Below, piece by piece: positions 9,303 through 18,002 of a DNA stretch of 51,317 nucleotides. Source of the stretch: JAKAGZ01 sp964412105 (lineage in GTDB: Bacteria; Bacteroidota; Ignavibacteria; Ignavibacteriales; Ignavibacteriaceae); contig CAYPNM010000023.1 of the NCBI GenBank assembly GCA_964412105.1, forward strand, positions 1 through 51,317. Reading direction: 5' to 3'. The notes under the pieces are model-generated. The model saw nothing but the letters and a program-made list of their open reading frames with translations, ran no database searches and was not told where the DNA came from. Position numbers and translations under genes: made by a program. Each line of letters opens with the position of its first letter. Position 1 is the first letter of the stretch.

Positions 9303-9851
9303 GTGAAGAAAAATCTAATATTTATTACAATACTGCTATTTATAGCTTTGGTCTCTGAAGGCTGTCTCGTCTCTGAAAAAATTTATTATACTGTTAAGCT
9401 TGAAGGTCCGAATAAAGGCATTGTAACAATGCAGTTTTACAATATAAAATCAGATGCTAAATCCGACAAAGAATTTCAGGAAGATAAAGATAACCTGTTC
9501 GATTATATACTGAAAAGCAATAAATTAACTGAACAGTTGAAAGGACAGGGTAAAGATGTTGTTTCAAGGGAATTATTTGTGAAAGATAACAGTCTGGATG
9601 GCAAGGCTGTTTACAAGTTTAATGATATAAACAAAGTTGAAGGTATCCGGTTTGAAGATGGATTTTACTTCCTGACTCTGGCACTTGATGATAGTGTTAT
9701 TTCCACTAACGGGCAGATAATTAAATCGAAAGAATATAAAAGAATTTTATGGGATAAATCTTATACAGAATTGAAATTTGGGATGTACAGTTCAGGTTTT
9801 AATAATACTACGTTCAAAGCCCTGGCGCAATTTTATAAACCAAAAGAATAA
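9303..9851 (+). CDS. Small hypothetical lipoprotein
   Basis: A 182-residue protein I cannot assign to a named family. It begins at GTG 9303 with a lipoprotein-type signal (MKKNLIFITILLFIALVSEG then C), placing the lipidated cysteine at residue 21. The mature part is charged and probably beta-rich, with the segment YTVKLEGPNKGIVTMQFYNI near the start. There is no catalytic signature and no obvious repeat. Its stop overlaps the first base of priA (TAATG), so the two are translationally coupled or at least co-transcribed, although no functional link with replication restart is expected. It is presumably attached to the outer membrane or periplasmic face. Confidence 0.75.
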   Translation: MKKNLIFITILLFIALVSEGCLVSEKIYYTVKLEGPNKGIVTMQFYNIKSDAKSDKEFQEDKDNLFDYILKSNKLTEQLKGQGKDVVSRELFVKDNSLDGKAVYKFNDINKVEGIRFEDGFYFLTLALDDSVISTNGQIIKSKEYKRILWDKSYTELKFGMYSSGFNNTTFKALAQFYKPKE

Positions 9852-12316
9852 TGTTCGCTGAAATAGTTTTTCCTCTTCCTTTCAGAAATACATTTACTTA
9901 TTCGGTACCGAAAGAACTGGAAGCCTTCGCACAAACAGGTGTGAGGGCTGTTGTTCCTTTCGGCAAAAGAACACTTACCGGCTTTATTATTAATACTTCA
10001 GATAAAACAGCCGTAAAGGAAAAAATTAAGCCTGTCTCTGACATCCTTGACGATAAGCCTATTTTCGATAAAAAATCACTAAAATTTTATGAGTGGGTAG
10101 CCGATTATTATCTCTCTTCGCTTGGGGAAGCATTAAAGCTGGGGGTGCCATACGGCTCGGACATTGAGACAAAAAGAAAAATAATTATCGATAAAAAACT
10201 TTGTGAGGAACTTTACAAGAAAGAAAAAAATAAAAATTCATTAAGGGCTAAGATTTTAAAGTTTTTAAGTGAACGGGACGAGATAAATTTCACTTATCTT
10301 CAAAGTTTAGTAAAGAAAAAAAATATTTATTCGCAGGTAAAAAGTCTTGAGGTAACAGGGGCAATCACAGTTTTGGATGAAATTCAAGATGCTAAGGTCA
10401 AAGCAAAAACGGCGAAGTTTATTGAGCTTAATAAGTCTATTGGAGAAATATACGCTTCGTTTCCTGAGATTGAAAGAAGATCGCCGAAGCAGGTCAAGAT
10501 TCTGCTTGAATTAATTTCTGGTAAGAACAAAAAATTTCTACTTGCTGATATTCTAAAAAAAACGGAATCTTCCGCGTCTTCAGTCAATAGCCTTGAAGAG
10601 AAAGGATTGATCAAAATAATCGAAAAGGAGATAGAGAGAACTTATTTAGAAGAATACAAAGAAAAACATGAAACTTTTGAATTAACTTCTAAACAGAAAG
10701 AGGTTATTGAAGAAGTTTCAAAAAACTTTAAGCCGTTAAAATTTGCAGCCTACCTTTTGCATGGTGTAACCGGCAGCGGAAAAACACAGGTTTATATCGA
10801 GCTTATAAAGAAGGCTGTTGAGAATAATAAAACCGCACTTTTTCTTGTCCCTGAGATTTCTCTTACACCCCAAATAACCTCAAGACTGTTAAATAATTTC
10901 GGTGATATAGTCACTATTATTCATAGCAGAATGTCCATCGGTGAAAGATATGATTCCTGGCGAAAAATATTAAAAGGGAAATCAAAAATAGTAATTGGGG
11001 CGCGATCGGCTCTATTTGCGCCCTTAAGAAATGTAGGAATTATTGTAGTAGACGAAGAACATGATTCAAGCTACAAGCAGTTTGAATCTGCACCAAAATA
11101 TCAGGCTCGTGATTCTTCAATAATACTTGCCAGACACCACGATTGTCCGGTTGTACTCGGATCCGCAACACCTTCCATTGAAAGTATGCATAATGCGTTA
11201 ACAGGAAAATTCCATTTGCTGGAAATGCCTGAAAGAATTGATAATGCAAAATTACCTGAAATAGAATTAGTGAATGTTGCGAATGAGAGAAAAAATAAAA
11301 GAATGGAAAATATCTTTTCAAAATTTCTGCTTGATAAAATTGAGGATAGGCTGAAGAAAAAAGAGGGGATAATAATTCTTCAAAACAGAAGAGGTTTCTC
11401 AACACAGGTCTATTGTGAAGATTGTTCAGAGATTGAAACCTGTGAAAATTGTTCTGTGCCGCTTATTTATCACATCAATAAAAATGTTCTTCAATGCCAT
11501 TATTGTGGATTTGTAAAAGATGTTCCTCACGCTTGCACAAATTGCGGATCACTTTCTGTTAAATACTTCGGTACCGGAACTGAAAGAGTAGAAGACGAAA
11601 TTGAATATTATTTCCCGAATGTCAGGGTTAAGAGAATTGATTCGGACTCAATAACTAAAAAGAATTCACTCAGCAAAATATTATTGAAGTTCAGCAGGGG
11701 CGATATTGATATTCTTGTAGGAACACAAATGGTTTCTAAAGGGCTCGACTTTTCAAGAGTCACGCTGGTTGGGGTTATCTCTGCTGAAACGACTTTGTGG
11801 CTTCCCGATTTTCGTGCTGATGAAAGAACATTTCAGCTGCTTACACAGGTTGCCGGAAGATCCGGACGAAGCAAAGTTAAAGGGGAAGTGGTAATTCAAA
11901 CCCAGAATGAAAAAAATTTCACACTCCAAAAAGTAGTTCAGAATGATTATGCCGGTTTTTATAAAAAAGAAATAACCGATAGAGAAATAATGGGTTATCC
12001 GCCCTTTACAAGAATCGGGTTGATAGAAGCAAAAGACCTTGATGAAAGGAGGGCCAAAGGTGCTATCTCTGATTTTTATAAAGAATTAAAAGCCTATGAA
12101 AAGTATCTGAAAATAATGGAACCAGCGACAGCGATTCTGGCAAGATTGAAGGGTTTTTATCGCTATCACATTTTAATTAAAAGTTCAAAAGAAGTTGATC
12201 CCGGCGGGGCTATCTTAAGAAAGGCAATTCTGAATTCCTATACGGAATTTAACAGGAAGTCACGTTTTAAGGATGTTAAATTAATTTATGATGTAGACCC
12301 GCAAAGTATTATGTAA
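9851..12316 (+). CDS. priA: Primosomal replication-restart helicase
   Basis: A DNA helicase that reloads the replisome at stalled forks, acting in the cytoplasm as the nucleating primosome component. The 821-residue protein has the N-terminal 3'-DNA-binding domain (FAEIVFPLPFRNTFTYSVP). The superfamily-2 helicase core carries Walker A GVTGSGKT at 305-312 and the DEEH box at 401-404, followed by SYKQ. An eight-cysteine zinc module occupies about residues 522-565. The C-terminal helicase lobe contains GTQMVSKGLDF and QVAGRSGR. All hallmark motifs are intact, so helicase activity is expected. Its ATG overlaps the stop of the upstream lipoprotein gene by one base. It converges on the polysaccharide locus, with 32 bases between stop codons. 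Confidence 0.95.
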   Translation: MFAEIVFPLPFRNTFTYSVPKELEAFAQTGVRAVVPFGKRTLTGFIINTSDKTAVKEKIKPVSDILDDKPIFDKKSLKFYEWVADYYLSSLGEALKLGVPYGSDIETKRKIIIDKKLCEELYKKEKNKNSLRAKILKFLSERDEINFTYLQSLVKKKNIYSQVKSLEVTGAITVLDEIQDAKVKAKTAKFIELNKSIGEIYASFPEIERRSPKQVKILLELISGKNKKFLLADILKKTESSASSVNSLEEKGLIKIIEKEIERTYLEEYKEKHETFELTSKQKEVIEEVSKNFKPLKFAAYLLHGVTGSGKTQVYIELIKKAVENNKTALFLVPEISLTPQITSRLLNNFGDIVTIIHSRMSIGERYDSWRKILKGKSKIVIGARSALFAPLRNVGIIVVDEEHDSSYKQFESAPKYQARDSSIILARHHDCPVVLGSATPSIESMHNALTGKFHLLEMPERIDNAKLPEIELVNVANERKNKRMENIFSKFLLDKIEDRLKKKEGIIILQNRRGFSTQVYCEDCSEIETCENCSVPLIYHINKNVLQCHYCGFVKDVPHACTNCGSLSVKYFGTGTERVEDEIEYYFPNVRVKRIDSDSITKKNSLSKILLKFSRGDIDILVGTQMVSKGLDFSRVTLVGVISAETTLWLPDFRADERTFQLLTQVAGRSGRSKVKGEVVIQTQNEKNFTLQKVVQNDYAGFYKKEITDREIMGYPPFTRIGLIEAKDLDERRAKGAISDFYKELKAYEKYLKIMEPATAILARLKGFYRYHILIKSSKEVDPGGAILRKAILNSYTEFNRKSRFKDVKLIYDVDPQSIM

Positions 12317-12348
12317 AAAGATGATTCCTGATGACAAATCCGTTTTAA

Positions 12349-13605
12349 TTAGTTCAATATTGATTTATACAAATCTAAATATCTCTTTCCAATAATATCA
12401 GGAGTAAAATTATTTATTACTTTTTCTCTTGCATTAGTTTGTAATTTTTGTTTATCAGTTCCAGTTAGTATCCAATAGAGCCCCTCTGCAAAATCTTGGT
12501 GGGAATAGGGCTTTGCCAGGTAGCCGTTCGATTTATGTCCAATCATATCCGGCATTCCACCAATATTAAAAGCTATAACAGGGACACCACACGATAACGA
12601 TTCCATTACTGTATTGGGTAGATTATCTTCCAGTGAAGGGGCGGCAAATAAATCTGCGGAATTATAACACTGAACCAGTTTATTTACATCAGCAATTCTC
12701 CCAACGAAGTTAGTGTTAAATGGTATGCGGTCTATGGTACTGTTTTTAGATGAGCCAAACACGAGTACTTCAATTTCATCCTTTAATTCGGGATGCTCTT
12801 TATCAAGAAAATCAAGCGCGCTTTTAAGATAACTAAAACCTTTTCGTTTTTCTTTTAAAGTCATTGTGCCAAACAATATTAGTTTTTTATCCTGTGGCAA
12901 GTTTAATTTTGCCCTCGCAGTTTTTTGATCCATTGGTTTGTAGATGTCTATCTCAATTGGATTTGGAATGGGAGTGATTTTTTTATTTTGAAATAAATAG
13001 CTCCTTTTGGCTTCATCAGCCAGCCATTTGCTGCAAGTAACAATGTCAATATTTAACTTTTTATAAGTTAAAATTTTATTAGTAAAGATCTTATTTGAGA
13101 AATCATTTTCAGAACTAAATTTTAATGACGGGCAATTTTTGCATTCGGAAATAAATTTTTCACATCCCCCACTATAATGGCATCCTCCTGTAAAAGCCCA
13201 CATATCATGAAGTGTCCAAACAATTGGCTTATTTAATCTTGCAAGTTTTTTGAATGTTTTAATTGAAAAATAACCCTGATTTATCCAGTGTAAATGAATA
13301 ATATCAGTTTCCTTTAAAAATGATTCCTTAGAAAGGTTAATACCCCAAAAGGGGAATGAAAAACGGCCACGCGTTTGCTTTGTAAAAAAACTAATCAATA
13401 TAAAATCAAACCAGTACCTAAGGAAAAAATGTATTATTTGAATAAATGATTTTGTAGTAGTATGTATGTGATCATAAGAGGATAATTTTTGTTGTACTAA
13501 AATAGTAGAATTTATCCCTGCTCTATGCAAAGCGTTACTAATATCCACAACGGCTCTGGCAGAGCCACCGCCTTTATCAGAATTGTTTATATGAATAACT
13601 CTCAA
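12349..13605 (-). CDS. Glycosyltransferase family 4, WcaC-like
   Basis: A 418-residue retaining glycosyltransferase with two Rossmann lobes (GT-B), transferring a sugar from a nucleotide donor to a lipid-linked or polysaccharide acceptor at the cytoplasmic face. The N-lobe starts MRVIHINNSDKGGGSARAV. A cysteine-bearing motif near residues 132-159 (LHDMWAFTGGCHYSGGCEKF, then ECKNCP) is typical of colanic-acid WcaC-type enzymes. The donor-binding lobe contains APSLEDNLPNTVMESL and the following GVPVIAF, the conserved E-x7-E region. It is the last gene of the minus-strand locus, and its start overlaps the stop of the FkbM methyltransferase gene by four bases. Donor and acceptor sugars are unknown. 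No terminator is evident after it. Confidence 0.85.
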   Translation of the reverse strand: MRVIHINNSDKGGGSARAVVDISNALHRAGINSTILVQQKLSSYDHIHTTTKSFIQIIHFFLRYWFDFILISFFTKQTRGRFSFPFWGINLSKESFLKETDIIHLHWINQGYFSIKTFKKLARLNKPIVWTLHDMWAFTGGCHYSGGCEKFISECKNCPSLKFSSENDFSNKIFTNKILTYKKLNIDIVTCSKWLADEAKRSYLFQNKKITPIPNPIEIDIYKPMDQKTARAKLNLPQDKKLILFGTMTLKEKRKGFSYLKSALDFLDKEHPELKDEIEVLVFGSSKNSTIDRIPFNTNFVGRIADVNKLVQCYNSADLFAAPSLEDNLPNTVMESLSCGVPVIAFNIGGMPDMIGHKSNGYLAKPYSHQDFAEGLYWILTGTDKQKLQTNAREKVINNFTPDIIGKRYLDLYKSILN

Positions 13606-14411
13606 TTTGACCTATATGCGAAAATGTTCAGTTGCAAATCCATACCTGTACTTACAACACTATCATGATTGATGAAAGGTTTTTGTCTGGGCTCATCGGT
13701 TTTAATAAAGTATCTGAATTCATTGAGCTTTAAAACATTTAATATTCTATCCAGTTTCTGTTCTTCATTAGCAAAAGAATGATATTCGATAAATATATTT
13801 TGTATGTTCATTAAACTATTTTTACAGTCTTCTATTACTTCTGATTCTGCACCTTCAATATCAAGTTTTAGGAAATCGATTTTACTTTCCTTTTCAATTA
13901 AATCCTTAAGCCTGACCGAAGGGACACGAACTCTTTTATTATTGCCAAATATTGAACCGGCATCCGCACCTTCTAAACTAAATTCAATCCCATCATTATT
14001 TTTCCACACAGCTTTTGAAATTACTTCAACATTACTTACTGAATTACTTTTTAAATTATTTAGTAATAATTCTGAAATGTGCGGATCAGCTTCAAAAGCT
14101 TTTATAACAGAATTAGGATAAACATCTTTAAAGAATAAAATACTGATTCCAATATTTGAGCCACAATCCAGAATTAATGGTGTCTTACTTTCTGTCTTAA
14201 AATCATAGTATCCTTTGACATATATTTCTTTAAATTGAAAAATGAATGAAAGACAATCCGCTACCATTATTTTATGATTAAGATATTTTATTGATCTTTT
14301 CTCATTCCTTTTCACTTTTCCATATCTAAAAAATAATTTCAAAAATTCCCTGTAATATTTGTTATGTAAAAAGAGGTTGAAATTACTAGATTTGTTTTTT
14401 AGGGTTTCCAT
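13602..14411 (-). CDS. FkbM-family methyltransferase
   Basis: A 269-residue S-adenosylmethionine-dependent methyltransferase, probably O-methylating a sugar hydroxyl of the surface glycan. The SAM-binding motif I is LDCGSNIGISILFF at about residues 81-94. The family-typical FLKLDIEGAE, with its acidic pair near residue 190, follows, and the C-terminal strand region is recognisable. The N-terminal 50 residues are basic and not conserved. It sits between two GT4 genes, ending four bases into the downstream one, which implies a single transcript. The reading frame looks AT-richer than genes outside the locus. Family assignment is confident; the methylated position is not predictable. Confidence 0.8.
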   Translation of the reverse strand: METLKNKSSNFNLFLHNKYYREFLKLFFRYGKVKRNEKRSIKYLNHKIMVADCLSFIFQFKEIYVKGYYDFKTESKTPLILDCGSNIGISILFFKDVYPNSVIKAFEADPHISELLLNNLKSNSVSNVEVISKAVWKNNDGIEFSLEGADAGSIFGNNKRVRVPSVRLKDLIEKESKIDFLKLDIEGAESEVIEDCKNSLMNIQNIFIEYHSFANEEQKLDRILNVLKLNEFRYFIKTDEPRQKPFINHDSVVSTGMDLQLNIFAYRSN

Positions 14412-14420
14412 AAATAAATG

Positions 14421-15641
14421 TTAATATAAATCTTTATTTCTATAACAAACGTAATGAAAAGCTTTTAAATAGCCATTAATTACAGTATTGATATTTATTT
14501 TCTCATTAATAATCTTCAATGAATTTTCACCCATAGTTTTTATCAATGCAGGGTTTGATAATATATAATCAATTTTCATAGATAAATCATCTGCGTTGTT
14601 CTCAATAAAATATTTGCCATTATAATCATCAAATACAAGATGTTTTTCCGTTCCATCGCATATCGAACAAATAACAGGTTTACCAAAGCACATAGCTTCA
14701 TTAATCGATAATCCTCCTATACCTGCAAGCACATAAATTGAAGACTCCAGCATATACCTGGCAAGTATTACCGGATCATATATCGGGCCTGCAAAAATAA
14801 TTCTTTGAGAGATATTCAATTCTTTTGCTTGTCGTTTTAGATTTTCTTCTTCTGGTCCCGCACCTATTATCACTAATTCAATATTGTTATATTTATTTTT
14901 TAATATGTTAATTGCCGCTATAAGTAAATGTACCTTTTTCCATTTTGCCAAACGCCCAACATGGATTATTCTCTCTCTATTTACTGGCAAGAATGGAGTA
15001 ATTAAAGATGCTTTTTCTTTTGCTTCTTTTAGTATATCAGTATCGGGAGAATTATATGTAATAAATATTTTTTCTTTGTGAACTCCATAGCTTCCCCAAA
15101 TTTCATAGGCCATATCAATATAATTAACATGAGCATCTATTATTTTTAAATAAAACCGTCTAAGTAATGCATTGCCAATATTTATTAAATATCTAAAAGT
15201 ATTTGTTTTATATTCATTAAGGTTTTCATCTATGTAGGAGGAGTTTTTAAATTTAAATGCATCACCAAACTTTTGTATTCTAAATGGAATGTCTTTATAT
15301 ATAATTTTTATCTTTTTATTTTTTATTTTGGTTAATAGAAAAGGATTAAAGAATATCCCCAGTATGTATGGCCATCCCGTTACTAAAATATCGGGATTAA
15401 TTCTGGTAAGAGTTTTATCAAAATCTTTGAAGAAAGTTTTTCCGTAAAAAGTTTTGTATTCGCTTAATTGAATGTAGTTAAAGTTTATCCCTTTAGTAGT
15501 TTGATGAACTCCTCTACCAATATTTAAACTTTTATTGTCCGGTATAATAACTGTTATTTCAATTCCTGGCATTGAGTTAAGTTTATTAAGAACGAAATTA
15601 TAATAGTGGGGGAGACCGCTGAATGTAAACAATACTTTCAT
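14421..15641 (-). CDS. Glycosyltransferase family 4
   Basis: A GT-B glycosyltransferase of about 406 residues for polysaccharide assembly. The N-terminal strand MKVLFTFSGLPHYYNFVLNK is the usual first beta-alpha unit. The C-lobe carries IIHVGRLAKWKKVHLLIAAI and the donor-site glutamates in GLSINEAMCFGKPVIC. The frame is open ten codons further to 15671. I chose ATG 15641 because it begins exactly at the first Rossmann strand and avoids overlap with the upstream methyltransferase gene. The donor sugar is unknown. It lies between a SAM methyltransferase and the FkbM gene on one strand with almost no spacing, so it belongs to the same operon. Codon usage is markedly AT-rich. Confidence 0.82.
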   Translation of the reverse strand: MKVLFTFSGLPHYYNFVLNKLNSMPGIEITVIIPDNKSLNIGRGVHQTTKGINFNYIQLSEYKTFYGKTFFKDFDKTLTRINPDILVTGWPYILGIFFNPFLLTKIKNKKIKIIYKDIPFRIQKFGDAFKFKNSSYIDENLNEYKTNTFRYLINIGNALLRRFYLKIIDAHVNYIDMAYEIWGSYGVHKEKIFITYNSPDTDILKEAKEKASLITPFLPVNRERIIHVGRLAKWKKVHLLIAAINILKNKYNNIELVIIGAGPEEENLKRQAKELNISQRIIFAGPIYDPVILARYMLESSIYVLAGIGGLSINEAMCFGKPVICSICDGTEKHLVFDDYNGKYFIENNADDLSMKIDYILSNPALIKTMGENSLKIINEKININTVINGYLKAFHYVCYRNKDLY

Positions 15642-15655
15642 TAAAATTTGTTGTC

Positions 15656-16306
15656 TTAAATATCCAGACAATTATTATTTCTGTAGAAAATTGTTGTATA
15701 ATTTATATGGGCAGTTATAGGAGACAAACCAATAAAGTCAATTTTTTTGAAGCCTTCCTTTTTCAGAATATTATGAGCCTCTTTGTAGATTGGCAAATCA
15801 GAATTATCAAATATAATAACACCATCTTCTCTTAATTTTGGTATGCTTGTTTTCACTGACTCCACACGATTTCTTCCATCAATTATGATTACATGATATT
15901 TTTTATTGTCATTAGCGATTTCATTAACATATTTATCCTCATCATTAAGATCTCTATGAACTAACTCAACATTATCAGGTTTCGATTTGGAATATTTTTC
16001 AAACCAGGTTTTGTCATTTTCAACTGCTTTAACTGATTGGACCCGTGATGCATACCATAAAGTTGAATTACCACTGCCAAATTCAAAAATATCAAAATGA
16101 TTTTTAAGTCTTGACTCAATAAATTTTATATAGGGATAAGTATTCCACGGTATGGGATTTCCTTTTTTATCAACTGGCATTTTAGTTGAGTAGCTTTTAA
16201 ACCAACCATCTTCCTTTAATCCGCTTCTTAGAATTAATTGAACTGATCCGCCGATATGTATTAAATTTAAGAAATCCCAAACAATTTTTTTTATTTTTCT
16301 AAGCAA
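15656..16306 (-). CDS. Class I SAM-dependent methyltransferase (putative)
   Basis: A 216-residue protein with a Rossmann methyltransferase core. Motif I is IFEFGSGNSTLWYA near residues 73-86, an acidic strand end is AVENDKTWFEKY, and a motif-IV-like IIIDGRNR is near 140. This layout resembles small FkbM-like or caffeoyl-type enzymes found in glycan loci, so sugar O-methylation is the likely role. The start is TTG 16306, supported by AAGGA seven bases upstream; no suitable ATG exists before motif I. It is followed closely by the GT4 at 14421-15641 and preceded by the flippase gene with 28 bases between. Exact substrate is unknown. Confidence 0.7.
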   Translation of the reverse strand: MLRKIKKIVWDFLNLIHIGGSVQLILRSGLKEDGWFKSYSTKMPVDKKGNPIPWNTYPYIKFIESRLKNHFDIFEFGSGNSTLWYASRVQSVKAVENDKTWFEKYSKSKPDNVELVHRDLNDEDKYVNEIANDNKKYHVIIIDGRNRVESVKTSIPKLREDGVIIFDNSDLPIYKEAHNILKKEGFKKIDFIGLSPITAHINYTTIFYRNNNCLDI

Positions 16307-16334
16307 GCACTATTCCTTAAGTTTTAACAATAAA

Positions 16335-17891
16335 TTACTTTTTAAACTTCTCCTTTATGTAGCTTTTCCAAATAATAGGATTCTTCCATTTATTATAAAA
16401 TCCTTTAATAGCAGCAATTTCTACCTCTTCGTAAAAATTTAGAAAATATAGAATAAATGGGAGTGCAATCAAGATAATGATTTTAATTAATATTCCAGGG
16501 ATGAGTTCAACTGTAAATAGTGTAGAAACAACATATAAAATAACTCCTAACACAATCAATAAAGTCAATTTTTTATTTTCAAACGGTATCCTATAATATT
16601 TTGAAGAAAAATAATCAGACAAAATATACAAAATGATAAATGAAATAAGTGTTGAATATGCAGCCGCCATCATTCCGAATTTAGGTATGAATATCAAATT
16701 TAATATAATATTAAGTGCGGCTGCTGCTACTGTAATAAATGCAACATATTTTGTGTTCTTAGTCAAATACATTCCGAGATTTGAAATGAGGCGCATACCA
16801 AAAAAAACATAGGAAAACACTATTATAGGGACTACCTGATAGGCAGGCCAGTAACTTGGATTTAAGGCAAAAATGTGTAAAATCTCTTTGCTGAACATAG
16901 ATAATGCTAATCCTCCCCAGGTTAAAACAAATACAAAATATGTCATTAATTTTGAGAAATATCTTTTATCTCCTTTCTGTCTAAATATTTTGTAGGCTAT
17001 AGGCATTAATGCCATACTCAACGGCATTATAAAAAACATATTAAGCACACCGGCTAATCTGTATCCAAGGTCATACAATCCCTGAACAGCGTATCCTGAA
17101 AAATATTTTAAAATGTACCTATCGCTTATGTTTAAAATTAACATTGAAATTGATCCGAATATTAATGGTAAACCGAAGTTTACTGCCGTCGAAGCAATTT
17201 CTCTATCAAATTTTAAAGTGACTTTAGAAATCATTATCGGAATAAAAGTAAGAAATGTTAACGATTCGCCTATAATGTAAGAATATAAAATTCCTGCAAC
17301 TCCAAGCTTCAAAAATGCTACAAAATATATTGTAAGTCCTAAGGTGATAATTAGTTTGGAAAGGTTTATTGATGAGAAAACAATCGATTTTTCGTCGGCT
17401 CTTAGTTTATCATTAAAGATATTATTTAGAACTCTTAAGAAAATAATTCCTGAGCTGATTTTAAAATATAAACTGAATTTTGCAGGGTCGCCAAAGTATA
17501 CAGCAATCTTTGGAACTAAAAATTGACTAAATAGTAGAAAAATAATACATAGGGAAAATGACATTGAAAGAATTGTAAATAATGCAGACTTTTTCTTATC
17601 CTTAAATTCTGATAGGCTACTAAGCATAACAAGAGCAGGTCCCATACCTAAATTTATAATTTCTGTAAAAATGGCAATGGTAATCTCCAGGATACCTAAA
17701 ATTCCAAATTCGGTGAGTGTTAAAAAAGTTGAATAAAGCGGAAGCAATATAACACCAATAGCCTTTGTTGCTACATTACTAATACCATATACTAATGAGT
17801 GTTTGAGGAAATGTTTTAGGTTGCTTAGCATATTTCGTGATTTATCTACAGAAAAGTGAACATTTTCCACTTTAGTATTGTTCGGATACAT
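16335..17891 (-). CDS. Polysaccharide flippase, Wzx/MATE-like
   Basis: A 518-residue polytopic membrane protein of the oligosaccharide-flippase (MOP) superfamily, which moves lipid-linked repeat units across the inner membrane. About 14 hydrophobic segments are visible. The N-terminal helix pair (HSLVYGISNVATKAIGVILLPLYS) is typical of Wzx. The central loop GYAVQGLYDLGYRLAGVL and the C-terminal polysaccharide-synthesis region agree with the family. Translation may begin at ATG 17891 or at the internal ATG near 17831, which would remove a poorly hydrophobic 20-residue leader. It is the only transporter in the locus, so export probably follows the Wzx route, although no Wzy polymerase is recognisable here. 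The 111-base gap upstream could hold a secondary promoter. Confidence 0.82.
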   Translation of the reverse strand: MYPNNTKVENVHFSVDKSRNMLSNLKHFLKHSLVYGISNVATKAIGVILLPLYSTFLTLTEFGILGILEITIAIFTEIINLGMGPALVMLSSLSEFKDKKKSALFTILSMSFSLCIIFLLFSQFLVPKIAVYFGDPAKFSLYFKISSGIIFLRVLNNIFNDKLRADEKSIVFSSINLSKLIITLGLTIYFVAFLKLGVAGILYSYIIGESLTFLTFIPIMISKVTLKFDREIASTAVNFGLPLIFGSISMLILNISDRYILKYFSGYAVQGLYDLGYRLAGVLNMFFIMPLSMALMPIAYKIFRQKGDKRYFSKLMTYFVFVLTWGGLALSMFSKEILHIFALNPSYWPAYQVVPIIVFSYVFFGMRLISNLGMYLTKNTKYVAFITVAAAALNIILNLIFIPKFGMMAAAYSTLISFIILYILSDYFSSKYYRIPFENKKLTLLIVLGVILYVVSTLFTVELIPGILIKIIILIALPFILYFLNFYEEVEIAAIKGFYNKWKNPIIWKSYIKEKFKK

Positions 17892-18002
17892 TTAAAGGTT
17901 TATAAAAATATATCTGATTAGGAAAAAAGAAGTTATAAAATGCCTTATATCTTAATGATATAGTACTGGTGAAATAAATAATTTATTAATATTCAATTGG
18001 TC

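Noticed and set aside
11040..11405. Minus-strand open frame inside priA
   Set aside because: Antisense to the helicase core; composition follows the complementary codons of priA.
13804..14121. Plus-strand open frame of about 105 codons
   Set aside because: It is the antisense shadow of the FkbM methyltransferase gene, with no ribosome binding site and low-complexity hydrophobic translation.
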